Source of the DNA: Streptococcus parasanguinis
GTDB taxonomy: Bacteria; Bacillota; Bacilli; Lactobacillales; Streptococcaceae
Length of the DNA stretch: 44,885 nt
Assembly (NCBI RefSeq): GCF_001073155.1
Contig: NZ_JVEE01000038.1
Span: forward strand, 1 to 44,885
Direction: 5' to 3'
Below are positions 1-7,401 of the stretch, piece after piece. Position numbers and translations under genes: made by a program. The notes under the pieces were generated by a model. The model was not told where the DNA came from and did not search any database. It was given only the letters and a program-made list of their open reading frames with translations. Position 1 is the first letter of the stretch. Every line of letters begins with the position of its first letter.

Positions 1-122
1 CGAGCTATTCAATCATATTATTTAAAAAATATGTTACTATTGAAGTTTGATATTAATAAAAATTTTTTTAATAGAATTGGCAAGTAAGTGTTGCAAAAAG
101 TTGCTGGTTATGATAGAATAAT

Positions 123-220
123 ATAGTTATATTTTAGTGCCACGACGGCGTGAAATCCTTGAAAGAGGTTTTCAAAAAGTCATAAGGGGGAAGGTTAATA
201 AACTTTCCTCCTTATTTTAT
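123..220 (+). ncRNA. Candidate small RNA ending in an intrinsic terminator
   Basis: Two consecutive hairpins are visible. The first is a small stem, TTGAAA...TTTCAA, near 160-175. The second is a 9-bp stem, AAGGGGGAA (184-192) with TTCCTCCTT (205-213), followed by a T-rich tract. AT-rich sequence upstream could serve as a -10 element (around 113-127), but no clean -35 is seen. The terminator's 3' arm contains CCTCC, resembling an anti-Shine-Dalgarno sequence. It could equally be the end of a transcript that starts left of the window. No RNA family is recognised. Confidence 0.3.
184..220 (+). terminator. Intrinsic terminator
   Basis: AAGGGGGAA pairs with TTCCTCCTT (one G.U), loop of 12, followed by ATTTTATTTATTT. 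It closes whatever is transcribed from the left edge of the window or from near 120. Confidence 0.55.
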
Positions 221-429
221 TTATTTAGATAAGTTGAAAATAGTGTTGAAGATGTTTGATTTCTGAAGTACCTTGAATTGTATAGAGTTTACATGCAGTT
301 TAGAATTTCTGATTTATTATCCAGAGGATAGAACCGCTTATTGAAGATATTTTAGAAAGTTAGTCATTACCAAAGTTAATATTTATTTCTACAGTATAAT
401 TCTAAAATCACTTTTTTTCTCTTTCGTCT

Positions 430-781
430 ATTAGTATAGAAAAAAGCTAACACTACATGTGGAGTGTGTGAGTTTGTTAGTGAAACGAAACTAATCCTCA
501 AAAGGTTTCCCAAAACTTTTGAGTCCCACAGACGCATCATGAGGAGAAATCATGAGGGATATTATCAGTTGAATAAGTAAGAGTATAATCTACATCTCCA
601 AAGTAGGAGTGGCTAGTTCCAGCAGAAAGACCTTCATAGGTTTTATAACTGAATAGATCGACTTACTTTGTTGTCGAATTTTTCCTGTTCTTCAAGTAAT
701 TCTGAGGAATAGACGACAACTTTAAAATCAAATAAGCTAAAAACGCTCTAAAATCATTAAATTGATATTAAAGTGTTTTTT
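430..781 (+). ncRNA. Candidate structured RNA, unassigned
   Basis: A run of local hairpins on the plus strand ends in a terminator. TTAGT/ACTAA lies at about 476-495. CTCAAAAG (497-504) pairs with CTTTTGAG (516-523). TCATGA (537-542) pairs with TCATGA (550-555) around a loop holding an AGGAG sequence. CTCC/GGAG lies at about 596-609. A long stem joins GTTGTCG (670-676) to CGACAAC (714-720) with an inner TTCCT/AGGAA. A six-codon reading frame (ATG at 552, TGA at 570-572) follows the AGGAG. A weak -10 (TATAAT 395-400) lies upstream. I do not recognise any known riboswitch or intron class. The boundaries and the existence of a discrete transcript are inference. Confidence 0.35.
739..781 (+). terminator. 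Intrinsic terminator
   Basis: AAAAACGCT (739-747) pairs with AGTGTTTTT (772-780) through one G.U pair, with a partly pairing interior (ATCA/TGAT) and a T tract. It separates the upstream structured region from the recombinase promoter. Confidence 0.55.
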
Positions 782-837
782 ATTGTCAAAATATACAATT
801 GAAAAAATTTCCAGCTTTTTTAAAATCACTATCTCAG

Positions 838-866
838 ATGACAATTTAATCAAAATATGATATAAT
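838..866 (+). promoter_or_regulatory. Strong sigma-A promoter of the recombinase operon
   Basis: ATGACA (838-843), a 17-bp spacer and TATAAT (861-866), with an extended -10 TG at 858-859. A start near 873 gives a leader of about 325 nt before the first recombinase gene. Confidence 0.7.
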
Positions 867-969
867 ACAGAAAAAGTAAAAATAACAAAAGTAACTTACA
901 AAAGTAAAAGAAAAAAAGTAAATAGATAGCCACGGCGGATATTCCTTTCATCGTTTAGAAGGAGTTGCT

Positions 970-1047
970 GTGGTTATCGTTGTTGCTGAGCTAATTAATT
1001 GCTCTTATTACTTTGATGAAGTTACTTTTATTATTGAATTAATTTAA
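970..1047 (+). CDS. Leader peptide (25 aa) inside the attenuator
   Basis: A GTG start at 970 sits five bases after AAGGAG (959-964). The frame stays open for 25 codons to TAA at 1045-1047, eleven bases before the terminator stem begins. The peptide would read MVIVVAELIN...FIIELI, hydrophobic with one acidic stretch. Its Shine-Dalgarno is base-paired in the leader hairpin, and its 3' half overlaps the 3' arm of the long outer stem (1019-1035). Ribosome passage or stalling would therefore change the RNA fold upstream of the terminator. The role is inferred from position only; I recognise no homologue. Confidence 0.5.
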   Translation: MVIVVAELINCSYYFDEVTFIIELI

Positions 1048-1057
1048 ATAATAATAA

Positions 1058-1139
1058 CGATCAATGAAAGTACTCATCGATATTCCCTTTATGCAGTTTA
1101 GAGCACAAAGGAAAATGGTACTGATTTGATCGTTTTTTT
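1058..1139 (+). terminator. Intrinsic terminator upstream of the first recombinase
   Basis: CGATCAA (1058-1064) pairs with TTGATCG (1126-1132). AGTAC, CAT and TTCCCTTT then pair with their counterparts on the 3' side with small bulges. A T7 tract at 1133-1139 follows. It lies between the promoter and the coding start at 1199, so expression requires read-through or antitermination. Confidence 0.65.
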
Positions 1140-1198
1140 GTGTATTGACATCCTAAACCCCAGTCAGAACCTTCAGTCATATTAAACAAGGAGATAAC

Positions 1199-2467
1199 AT
1201 GAGATTTGTTGTATATAAACATTCACTGGTTTTAGGTGATAACAACATCGTGACAAAGCAATTTATCGTTCTGAAACACGATGACGGCAACTTACAATTT
1301 ACTGATTTTCATCGTTATGTTAAATCTACTTCAAGAATCAAGTCGATTTCAGATGATGGGAATAAACGCTTTTCTTACGTTGTTAAGTTTCTTAATTTCA
1401 TATTTGGTACTCTTGGACTTAAAAGTGTAGATCAACTTACACTTGAGATGGTCAGAGAGTTTTTTACGCTTTATGGATTATCTCAGTTACCTGAAGATAG
1501 CGGGAAAAGAAAGAAAAGCACTGTTGAAAAATGCGTAAATGCAATTCTCGACTTCTTAACTCTTTATTTAAGTGAGCGAGAGGGAAAGGCTAAGTTAAAA
1601 GCAGAAGAATTGTATACTACGACAACTTTTACGAATAGTAGAGGACGGGTTATAAAGCGTAAAGAACCAAATTTTGAAATCTACGTGGATGATAGCAACA
1701 CTGAGAAAGCTATTTTTCGCGATATGCCAAATAGTGCTTTTGAGATGTTATTTTCTCACATTGCACACTATCATAAGGATTTACTCATGGTTGTGGCCTT
1801 GGGGGCCTTTGTTGGCTTAAGACCATCAGAAGCATGTAACGTAAGACGTGAAGATAGTCCTCTAGGACCAGGTATTTTATTTCACCAAAGTGATGGTCAA
1901 GTATTTAAGATTGAGATCGATCTACGAAAAGAAATACCTCTTAGAAGCGATTTAAAGCCGACTGGACGGATTAAAAAGGAAAGACTTCAAGCAGTACCTT
2001 ATATCTTCTTGGAGGTCTTTTTAGACACTTATAACGACTATATGAGTTATCTGGAAGGTAAGAAGTATGAGAAGGACTATGGGCCATTAAATCTTAACAG
2101 ACGAGGAAAAGCATTATCATACGATGTATACTATCAACGTTTTCGTAAGATTATTCGTGAAGAGATGATCCCAATCTTCTTAAAGTCCGATGATGCAGAG
2201 GTTGTTTTCTTCGGTCAACTTTTACAGGAACATAATATTTCCCCACATATTTTCAGACACTGGTACACGACACAGTTAGTCTTATCTGGGGTTTCTGAGA
2301 TTAGTGAACTCATGTCTGCAAGAGGTGATAAATCTCCTGAGAGTGCTTGGGTTTACCTGCAAAATAAAGGTGAAATCGCAAAACAATATGGTCAAGTTAA
2401 CAATGGCGTTTTTGACTATATGAATTGGCAAGCAAATGAACTTTTTGGTGATAAGTTAGAAAGGTAA
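1199..2467 (+). CDS. Tyrosine recombinase 1 (TnpA-like)
   Basis: This 422-aa protein is the first of three recombinase-type proteins. It carries the box I motif GLRPSEA (Arg208) and the box II motif HIFRH (His350, Arg353). A probable nucleophile Tyr386 lies in SAWVYLQN, preceded by ARGDKSPE where classical integrases have 'LGH'. The N-terminal half (about 50-130) should be the SAM-like core-binding domain. The ATG at 1199 follows AAGGAG (1188-1193) at good spacing. Tn554-type TnpA enzymes are about 360 aa, so this one is somewhat longer. It probably acts with the two downstream recombinases to excise and insert the element. Family assignment to tyrosine recombinases is firm; the exact element family is inferred. 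Confidence 0.85.
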   Translation: MRFVVYKHSLVLGDNNIVTKQFIVLKHDDGNLQFTDFHRYVKSTSRIKSISDDGNKRFSYVVKFLNFIFGTLGLKSVDQLTLEMVREFFTLYGLSQLPEDSGKRKKSTVEKCVNAILDFLTLYLSEREGKAKLKAEELYTTTTFTNSRGRVIKRKEPNFEIYVDDSNTEKAIFRDMPNSAFEMLFSHIAHYHKDLLMVVALGAFVGLRPSEACNVRREDSPLGPGILFHQSDGQVFKIEIDLRKEIPLRSDLKPTGRIKKERLQAVPYIFLEVFLDTYNDYMSYLEGKKYEKDYGPLNLNRRGKALSYDVYYQRFRKIIREEMIPIFLKSDDAEVVFFGQLLQEHNISPHIFRHWYTTQLVLSGVSEISELMSARGDKSPESAWVYLQNKGEIAKQYGQVNNGVFDYMNWQANELFGDKLER

Positions 2468-2470
2468 TGT

Positions 2471-4321
2471 ATGACTTATTCAATTAAATCTTTGATTGAA
2501 AATCTGTTAAGTGAACTCGGAAAAAACGATATACAGTATAAAGGCAAAATTAGTAAGTTTTTAGTTGATAACAATTGGTTTAACATAGAAATTGATTTGG
2601 ATAACTATTCTATCTCAGATAAAGAGGCTCAATTATTAATAGAAAAAATAACCAATTATCTTCTTGGACCAACTGGTTTAGCAGGAATTCAGCCTATATT
2701 TAAACAAAAATTCCCATTAACTTACAAATATTTTCAGCAATACTCAGAAGATAGCAACTTATCTAAAGAAAACATCTTTTATGTTCAAGATTTTCTTGCT
2801 TATTATCTAAAAAGAGATTTATTCCTCTGTAATGATAATGAAATTGAATTGTTGGTTGAAGAAGCAGTATATGCACTTGAAAAGCAAAAAGGCGAAGTTT
2901 TTATTGATTTTTTAAAGTGGTTAATGAATAAAACGAGATGTAACTATCACAAAAGATATGAATTTACACCTCGATACACATTAGAACAGGAGACTAACGC
3001 TTATGAGTTAGACGAATATTTAGAATTACTGTATTTTCTTTTTAATGACGATTACATTAGAAAAGAAGATATGCTTTATAAAGCAGCAATCTCAAAAGAC
3101 TACGCAGATACATGGCTATTTCTAGCACTTCATTTTATATGTGCGCTACGTGGAACAGATTTAGAACAACTTGGGCATCCACAACTTCCTAGAACACCAA
3201 AAGAAGTTCTAAAATCAGTTAGAAGTGGGGATTGGAGTAGCAGTGAGGCAAGAAGAACTCTTTTAAGTATTACAACTCGTTTAACTTATTTAAATATTAC
3301 TCCAAACAAAACAAAGGGAACTAAAAATATTAGTCAGATTAAATTTCAGGTCCCTGAGAGCTGTCAGGTATTGATTGGAACGTTGTTGGCTATCTGTGAA
3401 GCTCATTATCAGTTGAATAAAGATAATAATAATGAACCTTTAATTCGACAAATAAAAGAATATAAACGAATTAGCCGATATATGGGGAAAGAAATTGGAG
3501 ACTTATTTCTTGAAAGGAATTTTAGTTCTAGATCTGCAAATAAATCCTATCTTCAAACTGTTGCCATGTTAGCAGATGATGTTTTGCAAGAAAAATCTGA
3601 GTTAAATATTAAAGGCTATTTTTTAGCTGCATTAGCCCGTAGCCATAAAGGTTCATTCGATGAATTTGCTCAAACCACAACAACGTACCTAAAAGATGCC
3701 CAACTAAGTCAGCTTAAACCAGAAATGGTTGCGAGAGAACTATTTGAACGAGGTGTTTTATCTATGATTCCATCAATGCTCCTGACGATTGTTACCAGAG
3801 GAAAGTATAAAGAATTAAGTCCTAGTCAACAAACTCAGATGATTAAACAGTTAGATTTGACACCAAATGAGATCGAAAAAACATTGGCTTTAAGTATTCA
3901 GGCAGAAGTGAAATCGCAAAAGGCATTAAAGATTTTGGTAGAAGAAGAAGCAGAGCCTAATCAACTTCTTACTATTTGTCATCGTATAGGAAACGGTGAA
4001 GCCTTCTCAAAACAAGGTGAAAGCATGTGTCTTTTGTCTGCACTTGGAAAGATTTGTCCATATGACGATAGACAACATTGCATCGGTTGTCATTATGAAC
4101 TACAAACTAAATCTACTTTATTGTTATTAGTAGGAGAATTCAATCGTTTGAACAAACAATACTCTAGAGTTCGAACTGATTTAGAAAAAGGTAAAATTCG
4201 GAGTATTTTAGAAGAACAAATAAAACCTTGTTTAACTGAAATGTTGCAAGCTTTATGCGAGCAATATGGGGATGACGTGTTGCATGATTACGAAGAAATA
4301 ATAAAGGAGTTAATAAATTGA
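2471..4321 (+). CDS. Recombinase 2, divergent (large, TnpB-like)
   Basis: This 616-aa protein starts three bases after the first recombinase stops. A box I-like motif (ALRGTDLEQL, Arg227) is visible. The C-terminal box is unusual: near residues 388-408 there is ARSHKGS followed by TTTTYLKD, where an HxxR...H...Y pattern would be expected, so catalytic competence is uncertain. The C-terminus has a Cys/His cluster (CPYDDRQHCIGCHYE) that could bind zinc, then a helical tail. Length and position match the large middle recombinases of Tn554-like or trio elements. It may be a structural or targeting partner of the other two. It overlaps the next gene by four bases, implying translational coupling. 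Confidence 0.65.
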   Translation: MTYSIKSLIENLLSELGKNDIQYKGKISKFLVDNNWFNIEIDLDNYSISDKEAQLLIEKITNYLLGPTGLAGIQPIFKQKFPLTYKYFQQYSEDSNLSKENIFYVQDFLAYYLKRDLFLCNDNEIELLVEEAVYALEKQKGEVFIDFLKWLMNKTRCNYHKRYEFTPRYTLEQETNAYELDEYLELLYFLFNDDYIRKEDMLYKAAISKDYADTWLFLALHFICALRGTDLEQLGHPQLPRTPKEVLKSVRSGDWSSSEARRTLLSITTRLTYLNITPNKTKGTKNISQIKFQVPESCQVLIGTLLAICEAHYQLNKDNNNEPLIRQIKEYKRISRYMGKEIGDLFLERNFSSRSANKSYLQTVAMLADDVLQEKSELNIKGYFLAALARSHKGSFDEFAQTTTTYLKDAQLSQLKPEMVARELFERGVLSMIPSMLLTIVTRGKYKELSPSQQTQMIKQLDLTPNEIEKTLALSIQAEVKSQKALKILVEEEAEPNQLLTICHRIGNGEAFSKQGESMCLLSALGKICPYDDRQHCIGCHYELQTKSTLLLLVGEFNRLNKQYSRVRTDLEKGKIRSILEEQIKPCLTEMLQALCEQYGDDVLHDYEEIIKELIN

Positions 4322-5988
4322 ACAATCAAGCTAAACTTTTTAAAACTGAAAATTATTTTGAACCATTTAACTGTGATTGTGTTCTGCGAGCAAAAGAAGT
4401 TTTCGATGATTATTTTGAAAAAGGAATTATTCTAAGTTACGATTTTGATCATAAGAAATGGGAAACTACAAATGAATATGCCAATATTAGCCTGTTTTTT
4501 AACATTCCTGAGTTTCAATATAGGAGATTTTATCAATCAATTTTTCAGTTGCCTTATAAGGAATTTATCGATTACTTAAAAAGTTTTATTGTTTTCTCAA
4601 TGAAACAACATGTTTTAGAAACTTTGCAGCTATTTCTAAGAGATATTAAACGTATCATTAAAAACACAACCAAAGATACGTTTTTAGATTTAGAAAATAT
4701 CTCTGTAATATTTCCTGGTTTATGTATTGACTTTTTCTCAAATCTTCCCTGTTCAGATGATAGTCAACTAAATCAACTATTGGAGCAATTGGATAATATA
4801 TTAACTATCAACCTTCAAAAAAGGCAGAAGTCAAAACAGCAAAGACAATTAGCGCAATTTCAATCCTATTTTACCTTTAATGACATTTTAAATGATTATT
4901 GGTCTCAAACATTATCTAAGAAAGAACGTCTATTTTATTATCCATTGTATCTCTGGTGGCAGATTACAGCGATTTTACCTTTAAGGCCAAGAGAATTTCT
5001 TTTAATACAAAGAAACTGTTTGACCGAGAAAGATGGAAAATATTTTCTTACATTAAGGAGAAATGTAATCAAAGGAAGGGATCGACTTGTTGCACATAAA
5101 ATTTCTGAAGATTATATTTTGAATACTTATGAGATTACTAATTCATTAGCTTCTGAAATAAAGACTTACCTCAAACTTACTGAAAATGATCGTTCTACTA
5201 AATTAGAGACATTATTTGTGACTGATCCTCATTATAACCGTTGGGGTCGTCGAACAGGTGTTAATAACCGATTTTTAACTTACACTAATCTCAATACTAT
5301 TTTGAGGTATTTTTTTAATGAGATCATTTCTCAAAAATACGGTTATCAAGTTAATTATTTTAGTTTCCCAGGTAGATTAGATGAAAACGAGATTAATTTG
5401 ATTCATATTGGGGATACTAGACATATTGCAATGATCAATTTAATTGCAGAAGGGGCTAGTCCTGTTACAGCTATGCTTTTAGCTGGTCATGAAGATGTGA
5501 CAACTTCATCTCACTATTTTTCAAATTTAAGCCAATTTATTGAATGTCGTAGTTATCAAATGTATCGTAAACTAACGAGTAAAAATACGAATTACGCCAT
5601 TAGTAAGAGACAGCCATTTTATACAGCACAAGGACAATACATCACTTTAGAAAATAAAGGACGGTGTTACTCACCCCGCTTTGCGAAAGGTGATTATTCA
5701 GATTGTTTAAAGGTTATTAGTGAGCATGCAGAACTAGGTGCTTGTACGAGCTGCCCTTTTTACCGTAAAGCAGGCAAAGATTATTTTTCAATGGATAAAA
5801 CATTTAAAAAGTCAGTTGATGAAAAAGCCATGGTTGTAAATGAAGCGATTAGAAAAGTTAGACAAGGGAAAGGTCATATTGAAGATATTGGAGAAGCTTT
5901 GTTGAAATTAAAAACAGTTAGCAATACCTATCAAGATTACTTAAATGCTAAACAACTATCTTTAGAGGAGAACAAGTCTAATGGCTAG
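4318..5988 (+). CDS. Tyrosine recombinase 3 (TnpB-like)
   Basis: This 556-aa protein has a TTG start (4318) that overlaps the preceding stop in TTGA, with AAAGGAG just upstream. The catalytic pattern is clear: LRPREF (Arg223), GDTRHIAM (Arg368, with Gly365 where most integrases have His), AGHED (His391) and SSHYF (Tyr400 as probable nucleophile). After the catalytic domain comes a Cys-rich region (GRCYSP...CTSCPFYR, about 450-485) like the zinc-containing tails seen in Tn554 TnpB-type proteins. The substitution at the box II His is the one departure from consensus. It overlaps the next gene by eight bases, so all four genes are probably translated as one coupled unit. Confidence 0.8.
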   Translation: MNNQAKLFKTENYFEPFNCDCVLRAKEVFDDYFEKGIILSYDFDHKKWETTNEYANISLFFNIPEFQYRRFYQSIFQLPYKEFIDYLKSFIVFSMKQHVLETLQLFLRDIKRIIKNTTKDTFLDLENISVIFPGLCIDFFSNLPCSDDSQLNQLLEQLDNILTINLQKRQKSKQQRQLAQFQSYFTFNDILNDYWSQTLSKKERLFYYPLYLWWQITAILPLRPREFLLIQRNCLTEKDGKYFLTLRRNVIKGRDRLVAHKISEDYILNTYEITNSLASEIKTYLKLTENDRSTKLETLFVTDPHYNRWGRRTGVNNRFLTYTNLNTILRYFFNEIISQKYGYQVNYFSFPGRLDENEINLIHIGDTRHIAMINLIAEGASPVTAMLLAGHEDVTTSSHYFSNLSQFIECRSYQMYRKLTSKNTNYAISKRQPFYTAQGQYITLENKGRCYSPRFAKGDYSDCLKVISEHAELGACTSCPFYRKAGKDYFSMDKTFKKSVDEKAMVVNEAIRKVRQGKGHIEDIGEALLKLKTVSNTYQDYLNAKQLSLEENKSNG

Positions 5989-6694
5989 AAAGAAATCAAT
6001 TTCTGATGATGAATTGATTCATTTGTTTGAACAGTATTTAATTTCCCAGTGTTCCTGTGATTTAAGCTTGGTAAAAATTCCTCGGTTTGGTGACTATGTT
6101 AGGAATCATGGCTATCAAAATGTTGCGGATACAACCATTAGACGTAATAAAAGATTTAGGGATTTTTTAAAAGAAAGTGAAATTAAATACCAAGATGAAA
6201 ATTATGAGGCTGTGATTACTTACAAGACCATAGATCCTGACAATTTTATGGCAAAAAATCGTGCTCCAGGCGCTATGAAAAGAGCATTGGTGGAAATTAG
6301 CCAATACTATAAGAAGATAGCAAACATTGCGGCTAGCTATAAACAAGAAGCAGATAAGTTACGTGGCTTAAATTCTGAACTACAGTCAACTAATGAAGAT
6401 TTAAAACAGAAGCTACAAAGAGAAAATGAGTTAATTGATGAGAATCAAAAACTATTACAAATAATCAAAACAAGTGTCTATCCAGAAATTGCGAATGAGC
6501 TTTTAAAAGAAGAAGGATTGTTAAAATATTCTCAAAAGGTTATCAGTGAGGATTTCCTAGCAGACAATATCATTACCGCTGATTCAGAAATAGATTTTCA
6601 TTCTGGTGGTCTTATTGAACAAGAAAACTCTCAAAAATCAACTAAAGTGGTTTCTATTAAAAACTTACTGGACAGCAAAACTAATTATAAATGA
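5981..6694 (+). CDS. TnpC-like coiled-coil accessory protein
   Basis: This 237-aa basic and acidic helical protein starts with ATG at 5981, eight bases inside the previous gene, after AGAGGAG. The N-terminus resembles small DNA-binding accessory proteins of Tn554-type elements (a helix-turn-helix-like stretch around FGDYVRNHGYQNVADTTIRR). A long coiled coil follows (about 100-165, heptad-rich, 'LQSTNEDLKQKLQRENEL'). In Tn554, TnpC is only about 125 aa and influences transposition efficiency and orientation, so function here is inferred from position and architecture. Its stop overlaps the ATGA at 6691-6694 of the cargo gene. Confidence 0.6.
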   Translation: MARKKSISDDELIHLFEQYLISQCSCDLSLVKIPRFGDYVRNHGYQNVADTTIRRNKRFRDFLKESEIKYQDENYEAVITYKTIDPDNFMAKNRAPGAMKRALVEISQYYKKIANIAASYKQEADKLRGLNSELQSTNEDLKQKLQRENELIDENQKLLQIIKTSVYPEIANELLKEEGLLKYSQKVISEDFLADNIITADSEIDFHSGGLIEQENSQKSTKVVSIKNLLDSKTNYK

Positions 6695-6702
6695 GGAAAG
6701 AA

Positions 6703-7401
6703 ATGAACAAGAAAGTTAAAGATAATCCAGCTATTTACATGTACTGGGATCAAAAACGAAATGTTCTTGACCCAAAAAAATTTTCGTCAAATAGTTTAAA
6801 ATATGCCTATTGGTCTTGCCCTTATTGTCAACACCATTGGGAAGCGAAAATCATTGATGTGCAGCTTGACAGTTATGAATATCTTAGGTGTTGCCCCCAT
6901 TGTGGATTAGGTGAACGTTCCATTGATGAAAATGAGAGTGTTCTTCAGGTTTATCCTGATTTCAGAAATTATATAAACTACAGTGTTGAGCAGGATGAAG
7001 AATTAGATGAGAAACTTCTTACTTTGCCGTTCAATAGTAAAAGAAAATTCAATTTTAAATGTCCGACGTGTCAATTAAGTTGGAAAGATTCTGCGACAAA
7101 TAAGAGGTTATTTCAACTAACAAGTGGGGATTTATTTCATTTTGGCTGCAATGAAACTACCTATCATTGCGATTACAAATCAGTTTATCCAAATTTAGCT
7201 AAAATCTATAGCGATCATTTAAACAAATTTAAATTTAACGAACTGAAGCTGAGTTACAATATAACAGTACCTATCCATTGGGAATGTGATAAGTGCCATT
7301 GCAAATTTGAATTATCTATTGATAGATTATTGAACCGAATTAAAAGAGGTGGTCATTACTGTTTGGAGTGTCATTCTTCATTTGAAGAAGTTGTTAGATA
7401 A
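6703..7401 (+). CDS. Zinc-ribbon repeat protein, 5' part (frame broken at its 3' end)
   Basis: This is a 232-aa product if translation begins at ATG 6703, which has GAGGAAAG in front; an upstream in-frame ATG at 6691 lacks such a site. It contains three treble-clef/zinc-ribbon-like units, each with 'W.C..C' and, about 20-30 residues on, another Cys pair: WSCPYC...CCPHC, FKCPTC, WECDKC...CLEC. These resemble the zinc-ribbon repeats of DUF4379-type proteins. The reading frame stops at 7401 just after the third unit, while the next unit continues in the +1 frame. It is probably one gene with the downstream part. Function is unknown; nucleic-acid binding is likely from the fold. Confidence 0.6.
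   Translation: MNKKVKDNPAIYMYWDQKRNVLDPKKFSSNSLKYAYWSCPYCQHHWEAKIIDVQLDSYEYLRCCPHCGLGERSIDENESVLQVYPDFRNYINYSVEQDEELDEKLLTLPFNSKRKFNFKCPTCQLSWKDSATNKRLFQLTSGDLFHFGCNETTYHCDYKSVYPNLAKIYSDHLNKFKFNELKLSYNITVPIHWECDKCHCKFELSIDRLLNRIKRGGHYCLECHSSFEEVVR

Larger units (their letters stand above)
873..1139 (+). promoter_or_regulatory. Attenuator-like leader of the recombinase operon
   Basis: Three nested or competing structures are visible. AATAACAAAAGTAACTT (881-897) pairs with AAGTTACTTTTATTATT (1019-1035), 16 of 17 positions. Inside it GATAGCCACGGCG (925-937) pairs with TGCTGTGGTTATC (966-978), extended by ATTCCTT/AAGGAGT, which buries a Shine-Dalgarno sequence. A terminator follows at 1058-1139. 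The hairpin loop CTTTCAT (945-951) is exactly complementary to ATGAAAG (1064-1070) in the 5' arm of the terminator, so an alternative pairing exists. Translation of the enclosed leader ORF would open the outer stem. This is the layout of translation-coupled attenuators; the inducer is unknown. Confidence 0.55.
1..1198. other. Gene-poor, hairpin-rich leader region of the mobile element
   Basis: No convincing protein gene of normal size lies here on either strand. The stretch is very AT-rich but is not featureless. It holds at least two intrinsic terminators (184-220 and 739-781), several stable hairpins between about 430 and 720, one strong promoter (838-866), and a leader-ORF plus terminator arrangement (about 873-1139) directly before the first recombinase gene. 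The element's left boundary should lie in or beyond this stretch, but I could not find a copy of the right-end repeats or of the dif sequence to mark it. Confidence 0.6.

Noticed and set aside
1-870. A second dif-like copy at the left that would mark a Xer-dependent insertion
   Set aside because: I searched for CCGAAAAACT and ATAATTTTCTTG-type segments and saw none in this stretch, so use of XerS by the element is not supported within this window.
1145-1150. TTGACA just before the first recombinase as a second promoter
   Set aside because: No -10 hexamer lies 16-18 bp downstream.
1-1198. CRISPR array, group II intron or T-box in the leader region
   Set aside because: No regularly spaced repeats, no intron domain V or reverse transcriptase, and no AGGGTGG T-box sequence.
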